From Phoronis australis (Eukaryota; Phoronida; Phoronidae): a stretch of 64,000 nucleotides of DNA. Within the stretch, counting starts at the first letter, position 1, and each line of letters starts with the position of its first letter. The DNA is taken from contig NMRA01000242.1 in assembly GCA_002633005.1 (NCBI GenBank), positions 470,868-534,867 on the forward strand, read 5' to 3'. Shown in pieces: positions 10,736 to 22,775 of the stretch. Under the pieces are notes generated by a model. That model did no database searches and was not told the origin of the DNA. It saw only the letters and a program-made list of their open reading frames with translations. Position numbers and translations under genes: made by a program.

Positions 10736-13453
10736 CAGCCATGTCTTTACCGTTACCGTAAATATACTAGGCAGTCGCAATTGCACGAGATGTCACTGTT
10801 TGAAGAAAGACAAGGATGCAAGGAAGCCATTTTGACAGTTTGGTTGTGCAGGAAACTTTTCATTCTATGTTTTAGTGAATGGTAAGTATCGAAATCACCC
10901 CGGTCGCATTTATTCTTAGTCTTCCCCGACCTTAAACACACAAAGAATGCAATAGCATAGGTGATTATTTTTCACCCTTAGAGGGTACTTATTTGTTATG
11001 TTTTGCATTTTACTATGAAAAACATGGCACCCATTTTGTGCTTTCTGAGGCTCTTGGTATAAATATTGAATAGTTATTTTTTGTTAATTTGATGAATATT
11101 TTTCTTCTACTTTATTTTGATGCCCCATGTTATGTCAGTGAGGTCAGTGACGCAATTCGATCTTTTCAAAACCGTACCAATTGCAAGATCAGGAGTGGAG
11201 TAGACGGTCGGTAAAGCTAAGTCACATTTAGGTCTCTCCAAGTTGTCGGGTCTGCGAAAAGCTCTCAAGGAGCATAATAGAAAAAAGAGAGAGATATCCT
11301 TGGTATGACCACTAACAAACTAAATTATAGTTTTTCATGAGAGGCGAGGTTAGCACACCATCAGCAAGTAAATAACAAGCAGTTACAATATCTGGGGACA
11401 GGCGGCAAAATAGTCTGTTAAGTGACACCTTACAGAACCTGTACAAGGCGTTCAAGCTTAATGATCCCATTACGAAGGGTTCTTAAAACGAGTAACGTCT
11501 TGCTTGTTGAAATATGCTTAATCCAACGGATTGTTTTGCTTAATCTACGGTACGCTTAGTTAATCTACGAGTACATTTGTTTTTTAAACGATCATCGTTC
11601 TGCTCTTAATCTATTGATTTGAGAGCACGGGCGTGAGTGGACTATATGAACTGATTAAAACTACGCGTAGATTATGCCCATTTTAACTCGTAGAAGTGTA
11701 CTGGTTAAGAACCATTTGACGCTTCATACGATTGCTTCATTCACGGAGAAATGTTGGTATTAAACCCGTGATTTATCAAGGTTTTATTATTTAGCAATTC
11801 CATATAAAAACTAGATGGTGGACTAAATATGCAAAATCATCGACCCTTCTGAATCTTAGCACATCAGCTGGCCTCCACAAAAGAAACCTGAGTTTTTAAC
11901 CCTTTCTTCAACCACTTTGATTTTTTTCTTAAAAATCGCAAATATAGTACTGGGAAGTAGATGAATTTCGTCAGTATCAACACATCATTGTTTCACACTA
12001 TAACAAAAATAACGACATAGCAAAAAGAGGAAATTATAAAATACAAAAATAGCTTGATGGAGTTGTTAAATTCTTATGTTGTCCCATTTTAGCCTACAAA
12101 GATGTAATTTTCACTTTATTTTTAAGGCTATTTTACTCATTTTTATCGCATTCCCAAATCTCTCGCAAATTTTTGTAACATGAACTAACTTCCACCTGTT
12201 TTCACTATATTTCAATATTGTTTAAATTATCAATAGGTTTTGAGTAAAAGCATTACTAGAGATAACGACTTCGCGAGCGACCAGTGGGAGCGTCGCCTAA
12301 GGACTACACGTGAAATATCAGGTCACGTAACCACATATGTGTTGACGAAAACTCTTTTTGTCACCAAAGGCGGTTTCTGTTGTCACTTTTAAAAAATGGC
12401 AGAGAGCAGTGGAAGCCGCCGTTACAATTTGCATTGTTAACAAAGACATTACATATACTTCCAAAGTTCCCCAAGCAGAGAGGTAGGCTGGCCGAGCAGG
12501 GGCGTGAAAATAAATCGTCCCTTCTACCAGTGGGCCTGTAAAAGGACTCAAAGGAATGCAAAATTCAAACATGACTATTGTGTGACTGTAACCATTAGTA
12601 ACCTTCCTGAGCGGACTGAAAAAAGGCGGTCAGATAGTTGAAAATTCTCCCTTCGATTTTTTCTTTCAAATTTTCAGTCGCAGCATAAGAAGTTCATCGT
12701 CGACAGTTACTGAAAACATCCGTATGCGTTGTCTCTTCTTATAAAAAAAAACCTAACCAGACTTTGTTTGAGTCGTTTTTTATAAAATCAGCATGTTCAA
12801 CATGAGATAGCCAACCCCCGTTTTCATTGCTCAAGCCAGTGTTTGCGTGTACCAGTAAAGTAACAAAACGACGCATCAGGCCTTCCAGTCTTCTGTCAGT
12901 TAACAACGATATGACCATTGACACATTTGGATTAGATTTTAGTTCTGCTAATTTAATTTTAAGTGGATATTCGCTTTGCAAATGGACTCTGCGCTCAGCA
13001 CTTCGCCTGAGATAAACTTAATGTTGTCGGTCAACTTGTTCCTCATGACTCGCGTCGAGACGACCAAGCACAAACCCCGCAATATTCCAAATATCCAGCA
13101 CAGACAGGAACTGAAGTTGAAAATAAAACGTCCAGGGCAGATTGCAAAGTCGTCCCAGTCTCTCAATCACGTTTTTCATTCCCAACATTTGGCGAGCTGA
13201 CGAGGTATGACATCTGACGTATTTTGATTTAAAAATAAACCACAAACTCGTTCTTCCCGGCGTCGTCCGCGGCTTTTACTCCTTGAAAAAAAAAACTGGC
13301 GGTGTCAACTCTCAAACACTATTTGGCCAGACAAATGATGCGTTAAACATTGCCAATGTTAGTAATGAAGTCAGAGAGAATATGAAAATAATACATTTAA
13401 ACCTTGAAGTCATATTGCATGTTTGAGACAGCTCAGCTTAGTTCAGTTCAGGA
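10736..13453. other. No recognised gene
   Basis: AT-rich intergenic sequence. The short frames at 12318-13245 lack recognisable motifs or splice context. No repeat family member was identified with confidence. Confidence 0.5.
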
Positions 13454-13568
13454 ACTACAAATTCCTCCCATTTACGACAAGGTGGTACTTCCAACTCAAC
13501 AACGCCGGGAACAGGTGAACAAGGGCCTGAGTTGCAGCCTCGAAACGTTATGCTTACCTAACTTATAG
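13454..13568 (+). repeat. 5' terminal direct repeat (pLTR-like) of the Penelope-like element
   Basis: Matches 15857-15988: CTCCCATTTACGACAAGGTG, GGCCTGAGTTG.AGCCTCGAA and GTTATGCTTACCTAACTTATA occur in the same order. The 3' copy has a short internal duplication (GGTGTTAC repeated). Such pLTRs are typical of Penelope-like elements. Confidence 0.85.
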
Positions 13569-15856
13569 TATTCTAGTAAGTACCTTCTCTCCTTTTTACC
13601 ACCATGACAGAAGACGATGATGAATTCTGAACACTTTTAAGGCGAACATGGACATGATGTCCTCAAAACCCTTTGTAAACTCGAAAACATTACCAAGACG
13701 TTAGCGACTTGGAAAAATCATAGCAATTTCAACATCCGTTGTTCCCGCTGTAAACTCATTCCGAACTGTATCCGTCTAACATCTACGGTCAAAGGATTTC
13801 GTGCCAAAATCCTTCGCAAGTCTGAGACGAAATTATTCCAAATTTGCATAAGTCAGTGCAATTTCACCATCAATCAGCTGAATTTCGAAAAGGAAAAACT
13901 AAGATCTCAGAAGGGAAGTGACATCATTTCTTCAGACTGCGCATGAATACACATTTTTCTCCTCAAAACAACAACAACGTGAAAAGTTTGACCAGTTGGT
14001 GTCTCGACAAGTTCCCTCAAAGATCGACAATGAAACCCGTCAGAATTTTGCTGAGAAGTGGGTTGTTAATATCCCAGATCACCAGCTCACCAAACCACAA
14101 CGATCTATACTCAAAAAAGGTTTGAATTTCCCTGTCACTCCCACGCGTGCACGGAAAATGCCGCTGGTCGATTACCACCCGTCGAAGCAGCCCAGCTTCG
14201 TAACGCTGTCACCCGTATCGTTAGGTATGCCAAACCTCCCAAGCCCAATGCCACCTCAGCTGAGAGGAAAGCCATCTCTGAGGTTCGTTCCAACCACAAC
14301 AGCAAGATACTCCCAGATGGCAAGAGAAAAGCCACTGTAGTTATTAAACACTTCGATGTATCAGGAGAAGATTGGGGACCTGTTATCGGACTCCAATCAC
14401 CAACAAACCACTTTCCAAAGATCCCACCAGCAAGTACTTTAGTCAATTAGTGAATATCCTACCATTAGTGATAGATTGTATTGAGAACTATATCCTGCCT
14501 CGGAGGATCCACCAAAGATGTATGGTTCACCGAAAATACATAAGCCCAACACCTTTCTGAGACCTATTGTGTCGTGCTGTGGCAGTATGACCTACACGAC
14601 TGCTAAATATTTAGCTAAGATACTTTCTCCCCTTCATGGTAACAACCCTCACAGCGTCAATAACAGCCAAGACATAGTCGACAAACCTCAAGATCTGGTT
14701 GTCACCCCTGGCAATAAATTCATTTCGTACGACGTCAGCGCACTATTCACGAATGTTGCAGTCCACAAGGCCCTTACCATCATACGACAACGTCTAGAAA
14801 AGGACTCTTTGTTACATTTACGCACCGAACTTTTCGTCAATCAGGTTTGCCAACTCCTTGGGTTTTGCCTCAATACCACGTATTTCCAAAGCTATGACAA
14901 CTTCTGCCAACAATATCATGGTGCAGCCATGGGTTCAACTGTGTCCCCGATTGTCTGTGGCATCCACATGGAGGATTTCGAGGAGAAAGCTCTCGCCACT
15001 GCTTCGTCTCGACCTTTATGGTTAAGGTATGTTGATGAGACGTTCGTGTTACTGCCTGAGTATGACATTGACAGCTTTACACATCACATTAGCAGTTCAT
15101 ACGATAACATATTTTTACCATGGAAGCTGAGGCTGCCGATTGCCCTTCCTAGACCTATGTGTGCACGTGAAAGACGATGGTTCTACCAAGTTGACAGTAC
15201 ATCGCAAACCTACCCACACCGACCAATATTTGAACTTCAAGTCCAACCACCTTGTTCAATACAAACAGTCTCTTGTGAGAACACTACTGAACCGTGCAGA
15301 AAGATACATCACTGAGGACAAGGACAGGAAGAGTGAACTTCAACACATACACCGTGCTTTGAAAGCCAACGACTATGAGGTATGGGCAATGAGACTTAGT
15401 CATAATCGCAAATCTACCAGCACTAGTGATGACAGACATAGGATAATCGGTAAGATACTGTATATCCTGGTTTGTCCGAAGAGCTACTCCGCGCTTTTAG
15501 AAGACGTGAAGTCAATACTTATTTTAAACCCATCAACACTCTCCGCAGTCAACTGGTTAAACCTAAGGAAGTCACCCTACTTGAGAAGCAGTTGTGTGTT
15601 GTTTATCAGATCCAAAGTGACCAGGATCCTTCCCACACATACGTCAGTGAGACCAAACGTACTCTCGGCACTGGCTTTGCTGAACATAAAAAACTGGACA
15701 AACCCGCTGCTATCGGAGACCACTTGCTTTCTTCTGAACCACACCGTCAATGTCTGCAACACTAGAGTTCTATCCAGGGGGGAACATTGGCACTCCCGCA
15801 AGATCAAAGAGGCCATTTACATTAAACAATGCAACTCCCACTCAACAGCGACCAGG

Positions 15857-15988
15857 GATTACAACTTCCTCCCATTTACGACAAGGTGTTACTGCGGGTG
15901 TTACAAGGTGTTACAACGGCGGGAAGATCAGTCATGCGAACAAAGGCCTGAGTTGTAGCCTCGAACCGTTATGCTTACCTAACTTATA
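15857..15988 (+). repeat. 3' terminal direct repeat (pLTR-like) of the Penelope-like element
   Basis: Partner of 13454-13568; it includes the very end of the coding region. The motif CCTGAGTTGTAGCCTCGAA resembles, at low conservation, the CUGA...GAAA core spacing of hammerhead ribozymes reported in Penelope pLTRs, but the key G-A positions are not kept. Confidence 0.8.
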
Positions 15989-16160
15989 TGTGCTGTTTGT
16001 CTATTCTGTATTTCTTAGCTGAGTATAGATGGCGCTGTATGTTCAGTGTTGTAACAAGTTGTCAGGGAGTACTCTATTAGTTCGATTTTCTCAGTACACG
16101 TGTCTTGCCACGAGACCTGTTTGTCTCCTCTCTAATTAAATCCCACGTACATAACATGTA

Positions 16161-16183
16161 GACCGGGATCCCAGAGCTTTTTT
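16161..16183 (+). mobile_element. Solo terminal end of the foldback/MITE family
   Basis: GACCGGGATCCCAGAGCTTTTTT, preceded by TA, is identical to the left end of the foldback element at 52038-53368, including the TA. The sequence diverges after these 23 bases, so this is a truncated or different-length family member. Confidence 0.7.
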
Positions 16184-16465
16184 CAAAGGCTGGTTATCGG
16201 GAATGATTTGGGCCGTAAAAGTTTCCGCGTTTTTTGTCATTGGTCATTCCAAGCCCTGATTAAATTAAGCACCATGTGCATACGTGATCTGGAAATATGT
16301 TCAATTTTATCACAAGTCTGAAAACCAGTTTGAGCGATAACTAAAGATCAACCATTTCACTTTTTCTAATCTCATTTTTGTTGACGTTAATTCAATTGGC
16401 AGTAGCATTTTTTTATTGTGTCGCCCCCCTTCTGTCAAGTAACAGTCCTTACTATACATTGCCAG

Positions 16466-16626
16466 TGCTGTGTTGGCTTCTAAGCTGTTCAAAGAGAGAC
16501 TGAACCTGATTGGTAAGGTGGGCTGTGGCCTGTGTGTGGTGGGATCTACTGTAGTGGTGATACACGCGCCCAAGGAGTCGGAGGTAGAGAACATGCAGGC
16601 ACTTGCTGATAGGATGAAGGACGCAG
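16466..16626 (+). pseudogene. NIPA-like magnesium transporter, internal exon (intact part)
   Basis: Acceptor GCCAG|TGCTG and donor GACGCAG|GTACAG bound a 161-bp exon ending in phase 1. The translation (VLASKLFKERLNLIGKVGC, then GSTVVVIHAPKESEV) is the transmembrane segment, KERLN..GK and HAP signature of NIPA1/NIPA2 and NIPA-like proteins, which transport Mg2+ across plasma or endosomal membranes. The exons coding the first transmembrane helices were not found upstream, where a Penelope-like element now lies. The next exon (17540-18183) joins in frame but carries two stops, so I label the locus a pseudogene. Confidence 0.8.
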
Positions 16627-17539
16627 GTACAGTTCACTACCGCATGGTCACACTTGCTCTTAATAATGGGATTTCCCACAATTTTAGTGCCGTTCTTGAG
16701 GTTCCATGTACCCCTAATTGTTGTCTTCCTGTTAGTAACCAGTAGCTCAGCCCATAAAGGTATGTATTTTTGAAACTATGAGGCGGATTTTTCATGCCTT
16801 TCACGATGCTGCTACTCTTGTGATGGTATGGTCATGCATTTGTCAAAACTATATCTGCACTAAAATTTGATAAAAAGACTCAAAGACCTTTTCAGTGTTT
16901 CCCCATAAATTGAGATGAGTGACGTCGGTGTTTGCATTAGCGAACGATTTCGACTTAGATTGTTTTAGATGTTAGGACTTCCCTTATTAAAAGTGGTTCC
17001 ACTTTTTAATTCACCATGCTTCTCTAGAGACAGTTACTTTGGGAAACATGTTTAACCTTGTGCATTTAGGATTCAAAGTAGGGTATTTGTAAACGTAATT
17101 TAACTTGTTCTATCAGCTCAGAGATGCTTCCTTGAATTTTCTCAGAGCTTGGTTGTACACCCAAACTTAATGAGCTTACATGAGTTGTGTTTTCCATATT
17201 CAACTATGTGTTTTGTAGTAAGGTTTGAAAATATGCTTGTTTTTGAATGGAGCCAATTGAAATGTTGTCAGTCATTGGCGTCAGTTGTGAATTGTTTCTC
17301 CAACCTAGCAGTGTGAGAAGTGTTCCAGCGTATGGTGAGGGGTGTGTCTGTAAAATATCGAGGTGTGCCAGCGTGTGGTGAGGGGTGTGTCAGTAAAATA
17401 TCGAGGTGTGCCAGTGTGATGGACGTGCCTGTGCAGTGTCAAGGGTGTGACAGTGTTGTGCTGTGCTGTTTTTTGATAGTTAGTGATTAGCGCTGGTGGT
17501 ACATAGTGTATTATAGCTGTGATTTGTCTTGTTCTGCAG
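16627..17539 (+). other. Intron of the NIPA-like gene
   Basis: 913-bp intron with GT...AG ends, containing a 43-bp minisatellite at 17320-17440. No other content recognised. Confidence 0.7.
17320..17440. repeat. 43-bp minisatellite (about 2.8 units)
   Basis: GTGT.CCAGCG starts at 17320, 17363 and 17406, with each unit ending in AAAATATCGAG; the third is partial. It lies inside the NIPA-like intron. Confidence 0.8.
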
Positions 17540-18183
17540 GCTTCATTACTTATGTGTTCATCGTGGCCATCGTCAGTGTCGTGCTCATCTTCTATTACAG
17601 TCCTCGCTACGGCACGTCCAATGTGCTCATCTAAGTCTCCATCTGCTCTGTCATTGGTTCGCTTTCTGTCCAGGGTTGTAAGGGCCTTGGCATGGCCATC
17701 AAGCAGACATTCGCGGGTGAGCAGCAGTTTACCAACTGGCTGACCTACCTATTCCTGTTCCAAGTTGTATTCTGTGTCTCTATATAGATCAACTACCTGA
17801 ACCGAGCACTCGACGTCTTCAACACGTCAGTGGTGACACCTATCTACTATGTATTCTTCACTACATTCGTAATCATCGCTTCTGCAATTCTTTTCAAGGA
17901 GTGGGGCAACATGAGTGTTATTAACATTATGGGGACCATATCTGGATTTCTGACTATTGTCTGTGCAATATTTTTGATTAATGCATTTAAAGACATGGAC
18001 GTATCTCTGCGTAACTTACCAAAGGCTAGGAAATCAGAATCACCCATTGTAAACTCTACGTCAAATGGGGGAGTGTCATATTCCAGACACGATGAGACTA
18101 GTTTACTAGTGACCTCTGGTGGCGAGGAAGAAGAGGAAATCAGTGGTATAGAAACGTCATTTAGTGTTGTTCAAAGGAGATGA
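17540..18183 (+). pseudogene. NIPA-like transporter, last coding exon with two in-frame stops
   Basis: Acceptor TTCTGCAG|GCTTC, phase 1. The frame spells GFITYVFIV..., [62 protein letters not shown] and GTISGF.TIV..IFL..AFKD, an excellent match to the second half of NIPA2-type proteins. An acidic cytoplasmic tail then runs to TGA at 18181-18183. TAA at 17632-17634 stands where the family has Tyr, and TAG at 17785-17787 where it has Gln. Everything else is open, with no frameshift, so inactivation is recent or the two bases are sequencing or assembly errors. The Mg2+ transport role applies to the family only. Confidence 0.85.
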
Positions 18184-19189
18184 CATATTAGTTCAATATT
18201 GATTGTTGTACGGATTTGTAAATTGTACAGAATATATTTTTAATCGTACAGTGTACAGTCTGCACATATCAGGGTGACATTTTGAACTGATGTATTTGTT
18301 ATAATGTGAAATTGTTTCTCTACTCCTGGAAACATGTAATCAAAATGCCTGCGGGGTTCAATTTATGTTCTGCTACTAATGGTTGATGAATGATTAACTG
18401 TTGCTTCTACAACTGCCTCATTCACATTGGGAGCAGGATCAGCCCTGGGGTGTCGCACCTGACAATTTCATAGGTGTGGAAGAAAAGTACCACATGTCAA
18501 ACACTACTACCACAAATCCGTGGATATTTCACAGGCGACATTGCTGAATTTGGGATAGTTATAGCTACTCCATTTGAGATGTATTTTTAACTTTCATTGT
18601 CAAGTTCTACAGAAACGAAATGAGTAAGAGCAGGAATTCTTGAAATTGGAAATAATAATGGTCTTCTGTGAGCTAGTAAAGTCTCATACCCTGTGCCTAG
18701 TCAGTTGAATTGTTGCATTAATTTATTATCCACTTGTGGCATCATTTCTTAAGTCAAATGTCAAATTGTTGTGGACCTGAGCTGGGACTAGAGTCTAGAA
18801 GTCATGGATGTCTCGGCCATGGAGTATGTAGTCATCAGAATCTAAATTTAGAGAACACAACTTACAGTCGGAACTGCAGACGTTTTCTGAGTGCGTTCAC
18901 TGAGTCTCATTTTCGGTTTAAACAGGTTATATCCAACTATCATTGAAACTTGTATAAAAAAGGCTCAAAATCCTTCTTGTGGTAAGTAAAATATGTCATG
19001 CTTATAAAAAAAAACACCTTCTAAAGGTAACATTTCTAATTTGAGGAAAGGATATTACATTCTACATGAGGTTCATTGGTAGTAATATTTTTTTGTAAAC
19101 TGTAAAAATGTGATGTCAAAATAATTTATGTAATGTTCGTGTGTAAATTTTATCATCTGTCAATCGGACATAATTCTGGTTTACATGAA
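18184..19189. other. Presumed 3' flank of the NIPA-like gene, no gene seen
   Basis: AT-rich, with no recognisable coding sequence. It may contain the NIPA-like 3' UTR. Confidence 0.4.
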
Positions 19190-20890
19190 GGTATCCTTTC
19201 TGAAAATGTTGATGGTGCAGTGGGAGACTTTCAAATAGCAACTTGGGGAATGGCCACATGGGACCGGATACCAGTGACCTCTAGAGGACGGGAAGGCACT
19301 TAAAAACTTTTGTTCAGAACACATCACACTAAATCCCGTTGTGGGATAGATTTCACGTATATCATGAAATTTAGTAAATCGGTTTCTATTTAGGAAAGAC
19401 AGCATTTTCTCATTTTATGCACCACTCGGTGGCCATTTTGGTTTTTTGAGTATGTTTTTGTCATCTCCCTCTCCATTCATCAAACCGCTTGAAGTATTTT
19501 CAAATACTCTACCCCCTAGTGGATTATTTTTTGTTCCACGGGTGTATCTCCCCTACCCTTTGCAAGATCTTTCTGAAATTTTGCAGATGTGTTCCTAAGG
19601 AGATGACATCAGATGACGACCAGTTTCATACCATTCCAACTACAGCTGTGCTCCCTAGTGGCAATTTTATTTTTTCATGTTTGCCTCTGTAACTTCCTTG
19701 AGTTCCATGATACTTTTCATAATGTTGAACAAACAAATTTTTAAGATGAAGAGGACAGCATCTTTCCTTTTTGTGTTGGATTACACGCATTCTGCACCAA
19801 CTAGTGGCCATTTTAATTCTTTTTTAGTCAGTTCCGAATTTTCGAGTCAATGTTTTGGAGTCAGTGTTTTGGCGTCCGCTTTACTATCTGCCAAACCGCT
19901 TGAAGGATCATTCAGAAAGTTAGCGGGTGTATTCCTAATGAGGAGACCAAAGCTCACTTTCGAACTACTCTGGCACCCCCTAGTAGTAATTAATTTAGTC
20001 TTGTTTTTGTCGTCTGCTTCTGTATCTGCCTAACCGGGAAGAGGATCACTGTGAAAATTGGCAGATGTGTTCCTACTGACAAGAGCATAACTGACGTGGA
20101 TTTTCGGGTCCAACTACTGTGGTGCCCCCTAGTGATGTTTCATCGACTGTATTGTTGCGCGTTTCTTGCTCAATTTCAAGATCGAGTTTGCGTGAATTTG
20201 GAATACACGAGGAAACTTGACAAGTTCACTCAAATCACGTTCACGTTGATAAAAATTTGCACTGCACTAAATCAAACTACATCTTAATAAAATAACGCAT
20301 ATTTTAACCAATCCTTATGCAACTATTGGCGATCTTATCCACCAAACAATAATCGATTTAACCAATTACATATTCCTCTGACTCTTTGACACAAGTTATG
20401 CTAAAGGAGAAAATGGATGACCATGAAGCCAATAATCACAAAAATTCTTTACACTGAATAAAAAATTCACCTGATTGCCCAAATGAATATTCAGTTCCAA
20501 GTTTACGCATACGCGATCGTAAGATTAAGCAGGATATTAAGTTCATGCACAGCAGTACCTCCTCAACCACATGCAAGTTGTTTTTAAAATTTTGCAATCG
20601 TAAGCCTAACTTGACGGCAGATGGACGGATTCGACCACTGCTGTGGTTCCTAGTGGCACTTGACGTTTGTCGTATCTTTGGATTTCTTTGACCGATTTTC
20701 ATGAAATTTGGCGAATAATTTTGGTAGACGACGACACCTTCTCCTTTTTGGATGGGTTCAATGTAATCTGTACCGGTACCTTCTAATGGCCATTTTTATG
20801 ATAGAAATAAATACCCTTTGAAGCACACCGTCTGCGGTGCAGTCGCGGGCGCATGTCAACGCTCCGCGTTGCTTTTGAATGTAACTAATG
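19190..20890. repeat. Degenerate tandem repeat element R3 (CCCCTAGTGGC-box units)
   Basis: The box CC[CT]AGTGGC or a close variant recurs near 19412, 19510, 19651, 19796, 19975, 20122, 20645 and 20777, typically about 100-180 bp apart in the denser part. Between boxes are recurring phrases such as GATTTTCATGAAATTTGGC and GGCAGATGTGTTCCTA. It ends with ACCGTCTGCGGTGCAGTCGCGGGCGCATGTCAACGCTC, nearly the same as the right end of the element at 59874-60852. Frames inside, for example 19677-20033, are not genes. Confidence 0.7.
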
Positions 20891-21749
20891 AAAATGTGAC
20901 CCTTGGGGTCAAAAAGTAATGCTGCGGGTCATCATCAGAGTCTTGTTTAATATATGCCATGGCATAGTATACATTCGGTCATTTTTCAAGAGGCAGTGGT
21001 AAGCAGCGGAGTCTACTTGAGGGAGCACTACATCGAGGTGGTAGAGCGCCAAATCCGACGTTGACCCGTCCACATGACCAACCACCATCGCTTTTTATTC
21101 TGTCCATCAGTTCTGCTATGTTTTTCTACAAAAATACTTCAAACATCCTATATTATAAACACTCTGTCTATCTCTGTATACGTGTAGCCTCTCGATCATT
21201 TCATATTACAATGGCGTCTGGCATACCCCTCAACTGCATTCCTGAGGATATCTTCAAAGTCGGGTTGCATGAGACACTGCCTAAAATGGCGTCGATCACA
21301 GGGGCTTTACCTCCTTTACCTCTTCTTCTTTTTTCCTTAAACGGAAAAAGCAGTAATTTATTCATGTCGCCAGTTAAACGAGTTTACACACAGTGACAAC
21401 ATCGCACGTGCAAGTCGTCATTACAAACTAGCATTGGTATCGTGACGTGTACTTGGCCGCGGTACGCCTTTTTGACTCGGTTGTAAGACTAGTGAGGCAC
21501 ACGAAATGATACTAATATTTTCATTAAGGAGCGTAGCTTCGCAAGCTGATATCAAACCATTTTTTGTTCAGGTAATCGGCGTATTTCCCTCCATTATGTT
21601 TTCGCGGCCTACAATGATAAAACTGCCAACTCAGACAGCGAGTTTAATCTCCAGTAACAACTATTCATCAGTTTTACCCACGAACCGGAAATATTGCATG
21701 TAAGTTACAAGTTGAAACCAATACTATATTGTGGTAAGTGGTCTGCAGG
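20891..21749. other. No recognised gene
   Basis: Frames at 21061-21396 and 21506-21703 have no recognisable family features or splice context. Confidence 0.45.
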
Positions 21750-22028
21750 GACGAGTCCAGGATTTTGAGTTGGGGTATTTGCCAGGAATGCGGTGATTTG
21801 TCCCCATGAGTCATAATCAGGTGATTAGTTTAATGGGCCTGGCCTTGTGGCCTAACCACGCCTGATGTACCGCAAAAGGCATCAGGCCACCTGCACCTTT
21901 TTTTTAGTTAGGACTTTGCCCGTCAGGCATTCGCATCCACGAACTGCCGAATGGGATCTGGGAAAAATTAGGCGGGGGGGGGGGGTTTAGGGGCATGGCC
22001 ACCTTGGCCCCCCTATATGCGCCACTGG
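21750..22028 (+). mobile_element. Dispersed repeat R2, second copy
   Basis: Runs from GACGAGTCCAGGATTTTGAGT to CCCCCCTATATGCGCCACTGG. It is homologous in reverse to 9129-9287, with an extra internal segment (about 21770-21900). It contains a G13 run. No ORF. Confidence 0.6.
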
Positions 22029-22775
22029 TCTGATTGAAAAGTTCTATTGGTGTTTTTTTATATTGAAACGTGTCTAGTGCATAACGGCTTGATCTTTACA
22101 ACGGAAACTTCACGTCATTGTCGTTCGCAGACAGGTCACGCCACCTACGAAATTCATCATGGTGACGCAATTGTCCCAGAAATTTGTGTGAAGCTTCGTC
22201 AAAATAGCGTAACCAGTTTACGTCACAGACTGATCGTGTGTCTACGCTTTAAAAAGGCATTGGCCGTTGTTTAGCTGCCCATGACGAATTCATAACGGGG
22301 GCTTTAAATGATAATGAACACGTACGCCTGATATTGAATTGTTGCTGATGACACGGGTGACGCTTGCTTACGCCATTTTCAGGGCTTGAAATTTTCCTCT
22401 TTTAAGATGATTTCCTCTTTTTTGATTTCACTTTCCTCTTATTTGATTTCCAGTTTCCTCTGTTTGTCTTTTTATCATTATTTTAACACCATTCATGCAA
22501 AAATGTTCATTTCAATTACATTTTACAAAACAAAAACATTTCTATCACACAAGCCTATTTATTTGTGGAACGATAATCACGTGCAAAAATTTCCTCTTTT
22601 TTGTCATTGGTCCCGATTCCTGATTTTCGAATTCACTGCCGACCTCTATAAAATTTTGAGCGTTTTCTTGAATCATTGGTGGTTTCGATGTTCTTGTTAC
22701 TAATGGGAATGGAATCTTACCAAGTCCTGACTTTATGAGAGCAAAATGTCCAATTCGATTTCCATTTTAGTCATC

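Larger units (their letters stand above)
13454..15988 (+). mobile_element. Penelope-like retroelement (RT + GIY-YIG), degenerate, with direct pLTR-type repeats
   Basis: In order: a 5' repeat (13454-13568); an N-terminal region of Penelope type (CSRCKLIPNCIRL-like, about 13740-13900); then RT motifs YGSPKIHKP (about 14518), [13 protein letters not shown] (about 14725), [11 protein letters not shown] (about 14932) and RYVDETF (about 15026). A C-terminal [18 protein letters not shown] segment with YRKPTHTD-type [10 protein letters not shown] follows from 15140. A GIY-YIG endonuclease-like segment (VVYQI ... TYVSETKRTLGTGFAEH, about 15598-15690) and a 3' repeat (15857-15988) end the element. The frame shifts several times. 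The catalytic YVDD reads YVDE and the GIY-YIG arginine is replaced, so the copy is inactive. Confidence 0.92.
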
